Below, in pieces: positions 59,481 to 64,000 of a stretch of DNA of 64,000 nucleotides. Source of the stretch: Rostratula benghalensis (Eukaryota; Chordata; Aves; Charadriiformes; Rostratulidae); NCBI GenBank assembly GCA_013399305.1, contig VXAI01000117.1:145585-209584 (forward strand). The letters run 5' to 3'. Positions within the stretch are counted from its first letter, which is position 1. Each line of letters begins with the position of its first letter. The notes under the pieces are model-generated. The model did no database searches, was not told the DNA's origin, and saw only the letters and a program-made list of their open reading frames with translations. The translations under genes and the position numbers were made by a program.

Positions 59481-59754
59481 GGGACAAAAGCCCAAGGTAA
59501 AAGAGAGAGCCCAGGAGGTAGGAGAGACTGAGCTCGGCAGGAGGAGGCTGTCATCTCTAGGACCCTCACAATTACACACTCTACAAGCCTGGAAAAATCA
59601 GGTATTAGGTCATGCACTCAGAACTAGCTGATACTTGTGATGATTTTGGCTTTAATCTGCAAGTTTTTCTTTCTTGTGGATAAGACTGGGTAGTGATACA
59701 AGTCATTGTTACTATTATTCAAGTGTATTATCATAGCTGTGGAAGCCACATTTA

Positions 59755-59870
59755 CGAATCAGGATCCCGCTGTGCCAAGTACTGTGCAAGCACTTCACAT
59801 CACAGCAGTGTTGTGTAGATACTTCCACCGATGTCTGCAATAAAGGAAGATATCTTAATAAGAACAACAA
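59755..59870. mobile_element. Possible MIR/L2-type relic
   Basis: CAGGATCCCGCTGTGCCAAG then TACTGTGCAAGCACTTCACA resembles the GTGCCAGGCACTGTGCTAAGCACTTTACA block of L2/MIR 3' ends. The rest is too diverged to align by eye. Confidence 0.35.
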
Positions 59871-59994
59871 AGAACCTCAAAAAAAATAATCAGTTCTGCA
59901 TCAGATTTAGACATTATGCTGCTGAAAATACACACTGAGCGACCAAGCTAAAAATCAGTATTCGTGATCCAGGAGCTAACTGAAGCAGAAGATC

Positions 59995-60017
59995 GGGGGG
60001 GGGGGGGGGAAGGGGGG
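59995..60017 (+). repeat. G15 homopolymer with second G6 run
   Basis: Fifteen consecutive G (59995-60009), AA, then six G. Length may be unreliable in assembly. Confidence 0.9.
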
Positions 60018-62339
60018 AAATGAAAATTTAACAAGTCATTAGAGCTAAGACAATTCATGTGCATAAGAGTGAAGAGAGCAATGCCAACTTTTTCTATGGT
60101 ATCAGCAAAGCAGATGCGGGAACTGGGACAAACGTCCCACCTGGCTTTCACTGCCCTCAGTGTCCAGTAAGTACACTTTTATCTTATTTGGAACCCTTAA
60201 AAAACCACACAGCAAACAAACAGGTAGTTGTGAAGCCAACAAGGCCTTAATTACTGACATGACAGAGCTGTCATTGTATTTCTCCGTATCATGACAAAAC
60301 CGAAACGTGAATACCAACAATCAGTGAAGCAAAGGTCCTCCTTTCGTGTAATCTGTGGCTGTTTCAGGGTTTCAAAAACCTTGCACGACTCTCCAAAAGT
60401 ATCATGAAGCAGATCTGTTTCAAAGCAAGTATCTTTGTTGGAGTTGCAACTAAAAATATTTCTGTTGTTCTGAAGTTCGGGTTGTTAGAAGATTTTAATT
60501 TGGAAACCAATTTCTTTTAGCAACACCCTTGTACCTGCACATCTATGCAAAGGAGATAAATAACACGCACCGCCGCACAGAACACACCTGCACAAATATG
60601 TACTGTGTGCCTGTTTTCCATGTTGGGCTGCAGCTTGTCATCAATTCTCCAAATAATTAACTTTCTGGAGGAAAAGCTGGAGGAGAATAGTGCTTCCTCC
60701 ACCTGCTGGTGAGGAGGAAGAAAAGATGTCCTGGCCCTCAGGCAGACAGAGGGAAGTGAATGTGGAGGGAAGGTCCCTCCAGCTACTCCCCATCACCTCT
60801 CAAGGGCAGCCTAAAGAGAGAAAGGGAGAAAAGCTCTTGGCTTTTGCCAACAGCAAAATATCTCCTGAGGACAGATGGTAACCAAAAGGAAGTGCAGATA
60901 AAGAGGATGCTTCGTGAGAGGTTATAACAAACAACCAGCAATGTTAGCAAGCCCCCGGTCCAGTGGTAGCAGGGAGAGCAAGTTGAGTACCAGCAGAGCA
61001 CCTCGAAGGAAAGTACCCACAGGTAGCTGTGAACCAGCCAGGGTATGGAACCCCTGTGTTAAACTCCGCTGGGAGTGCTCCAGGCAGCCTAACAGGGTTT
61101 ACGTGGTTTCTTTCATGCTCCTTTACTAAAATTAATTTGATTAACATGAATGCATTTTTGTAGCCAGGCATTGCTTTCTGTATAATGTCAGGAAAAAAAT
61201 AGATGGATAACAAGACTGAAAACACCTATCTGTAATTTAAAGTTGCATTATAAGGAGTATTTGCTCCAGTGGAACCATTTACTCAAAGAACCCACAGCAG
61301 CATCTACTGGTTTTGTGTGCCATTCACGGGATCGGCTGTCAATACACAGCTTATCTAAGGCTGGCATAAGTGTAACCGTGGATTTCTTGGCTAACAAACA
61401 GTGAATACATAACATGAACAAAAGCTCAGTTCTTTGGTTTAACATGTGCAAAATGACAAGTGGTGAAAACACCCACAGAAATGTCAACATGAGTGTTACT
61501 TCACAAGCTTGCGATATCATCTCTTCATCCTTACACTTACTAACAGGTGCCTTAATTTAAAACATCATAACTTACACAGTGCACACAGAGCCAGTACTAA
61601 TGAAGGAAGTCTTGCTGGCAAAATTAGGCACCTCATATGTCGTGTGGTGGGCAATATTTTAACTACTTCATGCAGCACACAATACTGTCTGTAGGCAGTC
61701 TGGTAACTAATACATGAATTCACACAAGTTGTTTCCAATAACAAACTAAAGGTATCATACAATCTACCCTGGAGCTTTATGGCAGGAAGCTTTACAATCA
61801 CGTTCCACTGAGCTAATAGGAAAGACAAAGAAACTATAACAACATGAATAAACCTGCAACCTGTTAATAAGTGCCAAATACTACTTTCATTCAGGTCAAC
61901 AGAAATCCTGCTATTGATTTCCAACAACACAAGAGTAAAGTATATCTGTACTTCAGATGAGCTGTCTTCTCACCTTGGTCTTGCTTTGTTAACTCAAATC
62001 TGCCAATTTCTATTTCACTCCCAAGCTCTCTATTTATACAGACGATGACAAATCTGAAGTTTGTGCTTCACAGTAAAAGCCTGGCTAATCATGCAAATAT
62101 CTTTATGAAATGCTGTACCACTAAAGACAAGAGACAGCAGAAAGGCCAAAAGGGAGAATCACTTGGACAAGGCTGATGACTGGGAACACAAAGCCGCTGC
62201 CAAGGTCCACTTCACAATCTGTTACCATACAGCTTCAAATGCCTGCTTACCGCTGAGTAAAGAAAAAGATGATTAGCTGAACCAGTAGCAGAATAGGAAG
62301 CAAACAGACTGGACTAGAGCGACCTTGGGACTCTCGCTG

Positions 62340-62480
62340 CCTGGCTGCCAGCTGTGAGACGATTTGCATTGGACGCGTGGTGCAAGAGATGCGCTGGCCG
62401 CATCGCTCGCTCTGTGCATCCCCTGCTGGACGCACGGCACCATCCAGTCCGACCTGCTCACGGATGCTGGAAACACTGCC
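62340..62480. promoter_or_regulatory. CpG-enriched islet with octamer motif in NUAK1 intron 1
   Basis: About a dozen CpG in 140 bp within otherwise CpG-poor intron, with ATTTGCAT (POU octamer) at 62362-62369. Candidate enhancer or alternative promoter. Confidence 0.3.
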
Positions 62481-64000
62481 CGCTCATAAGAGCTGAGGAG
62501 GGGAAAGGGAAGAGAAAGGCAGGGGAGAAAACTGATGGAAAGCTCTGTCCCTCTCTGCTCTGTCATCCTGTTGGTTCTCTTGTCTCATCCCCAGAAAGCA
62601 ATTGGTGCTCACTGCAACAGAGGTGAACAGCGAACTGTCAGAAAACAAGAAGCACTTTCCATTCACTAACGTCTGGCTGGATTCCTGACAACTAGCTTTT
62701 ATTCTGCAAGCAGACAAAATGTGGGTATTTTACATAGACTTGCAGGTGTTAAACTTCAAACAGACGTATTACACCAGAATTCACCTGCAAACCAGTTAAT
62801 AATGACAAAGTACCGCACGCCAAGGCTTGTATTACTTCAGCATAAAACTCACACCCCAGTGAGGATTTGTTTAGCTTCTACACAGAAGCTGATAGAGGGC
62901 GTGTAATATTTTATTGCATTTAAGACTGCACGTGTATTCTTATTTTCACCTTCTCCCTTTCAAGATAGGAGCTGTACAAATTTAGTTCAGACCGTATCAT
63001 CTAAGTACCCTTAGCTGTATAGCTGAACTGCTTGACGTTAGCAAAATACAGAAAGACCAGGTGTGTTATTAACTTAGAGAAGATGCACTTCTATGCTACG
63101 TCTTTCTGTCTGAGAGGGCCCTTCTCAAAGCCAAATCTCATTAACAATACGGTCACTTATATTTTTTTCCTTTCAATTGACCAAGTCTCTAAGAGAAGGT
63201 GTTTTCAATGTATTCGCTTATTTACTACAATTTATAATGCAACTCAAAAATAAGGTATTTAAAATAACAGTTAGGATATAACACAACTCTGGAGTTTTTG
63301 TTAGCCTGAAATTGTAAAAGAGCCAAGACAGCAAAGTTTAAAAATCATGGACTGGGAGCGAGCATGTGCAGAGATGTCCATCTCTGGTTTCTCTTTAGCC
63401 AGGCTCCAAATGAGCTAATAAACTGAAAGCATACACGATATGACTATACAAGTTGGCTGAAACCCTCATTTTCACTGTCGACGCAAAGATATTTAGTTGC
63501 AAAGCAAGTGTCTCTTATTAAAACCCCCGCATCTGCAATTTCATTTTCTGTTTTACAGTTGCCTCTGCCTCTGGGTGAGCATTGAGCTTCCAGGCAACAG
63601 AAAGGGAAAGATAAATGAGACAAAACCTGTAACGTCACTAGGGAAATGTTTTGCTTTTAGATGAAGTCTAGTGAAAACTCAATTAGTTTACTTCATAGGA
63701 AAAGCAGCACTAAGAACTCTTTAGAAAAGCATCTGTTTCCCTGAGCAGTCTTTAATGCAACGCCCGCCCCTCACTCGTTTGCCCTCTGCGAATAGTTACA
63801 TATTTCAAGGAAGGAAAAATGACAATAACTCTGACTAATGTGTACATTTCTGCAATTGCATTTCTGCGCCCCGCTGGAGCGCTGCACCAATGAGGAAATG
63901 CTGAAGCTGAGTTATTGCTGGACAACCTCCGGGCTGCTTGAAGTCCCGAGCCAGCCGGCACTGCTGAGCGGTGAAACGCATCGTAAAAACCAATGGGGCC

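Larger units (their letters stand above)
40640..64000 (-). other. NUAK1: NUAK1 intron 1 (partial)
   Basis: No sequence encoding the NUAK1 N-terminus (the conserved KHRYELQETLGKGTYGKVK block) is found on the minus strand up to 64000, so this is read as intron 1 running out of the window. It contains a CR1 tail at 54262, possible MIR or palindromic relics near 42098, 44868, 53511, 58380 and 59755, several homopolymer and G-rich runs, and CpG-enriched islets at about 59255, 62340 and 63755. Other long stretches hold nothing recognisable. Confidence 0.7.

Overview
The window is vertebrate nuclear DNA, almost certainly from a bird. It carries several CR1 LINE fragments with the 3'-end signature typical of birds (TCCAACTCTAACCATTCTATGATTCT and close variants), has a low overall repeat load, and holds one large gene with long introns. 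There is a 50-base assembly gap and one isolated N. No operon, CRISPR, prophage or bacterial-type element is present, and the species cannot be fixed from the sequence alone.

The one confident protein-coding gene is NUAK1 (ARK5), an LKB1-activated AMPK-related Ser/Thr kinase, on the minus strand. Six coding exons lie between 40639 and 18260. All have canonical GT-AG junctions and compatible phases. Together they encode 581 residues, from the VAIK motif to the C-terminal CNKLN and stop. If the missing first exon supplies 80 codons, the protein is 661 residues, and the landmarks fall at K84, D178, D196, T211, GILK399 and S476, the numbering known for mammalian NUAK1. Exon 1 (promoter, 5' UTR, ATP-binding glycine loop) is not visible. 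It probably lies beyond 64000, which makes intron 1 longer than 23 kb. The 3' UTR probably runs from 18259 to about 15330, ending near a tandem ATTAAATAAA signal.

Layout: 1-15330 is intergenic DNA downstream of NUAK1, with a CTG repeat, an ancient CR1 relic, two opposed younger CR1 fragments (8.0-9.6 kb) and a 1.5 kb CR1 with decayed reverse-transcriptase sequence (11.1-12.5 kb). 15330-18259 is the probable 3' UTR, which contains ancient LINE and SINE relics. 18260-40639 is the coding body with introns of 304 bp to 11 kb. 40640-64000 is part of intron 1, with microsatellites, scattered palindromic or MIR-like relics, and three CpG-enriched islets that could be regulatory.

No previously undescribed system was found. 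The points most worth a second look are the transposon-built 3' UTR, a recurring family of short palindromic relics, the CpG islets in intron 1, and a few compact repeats and palindromes.
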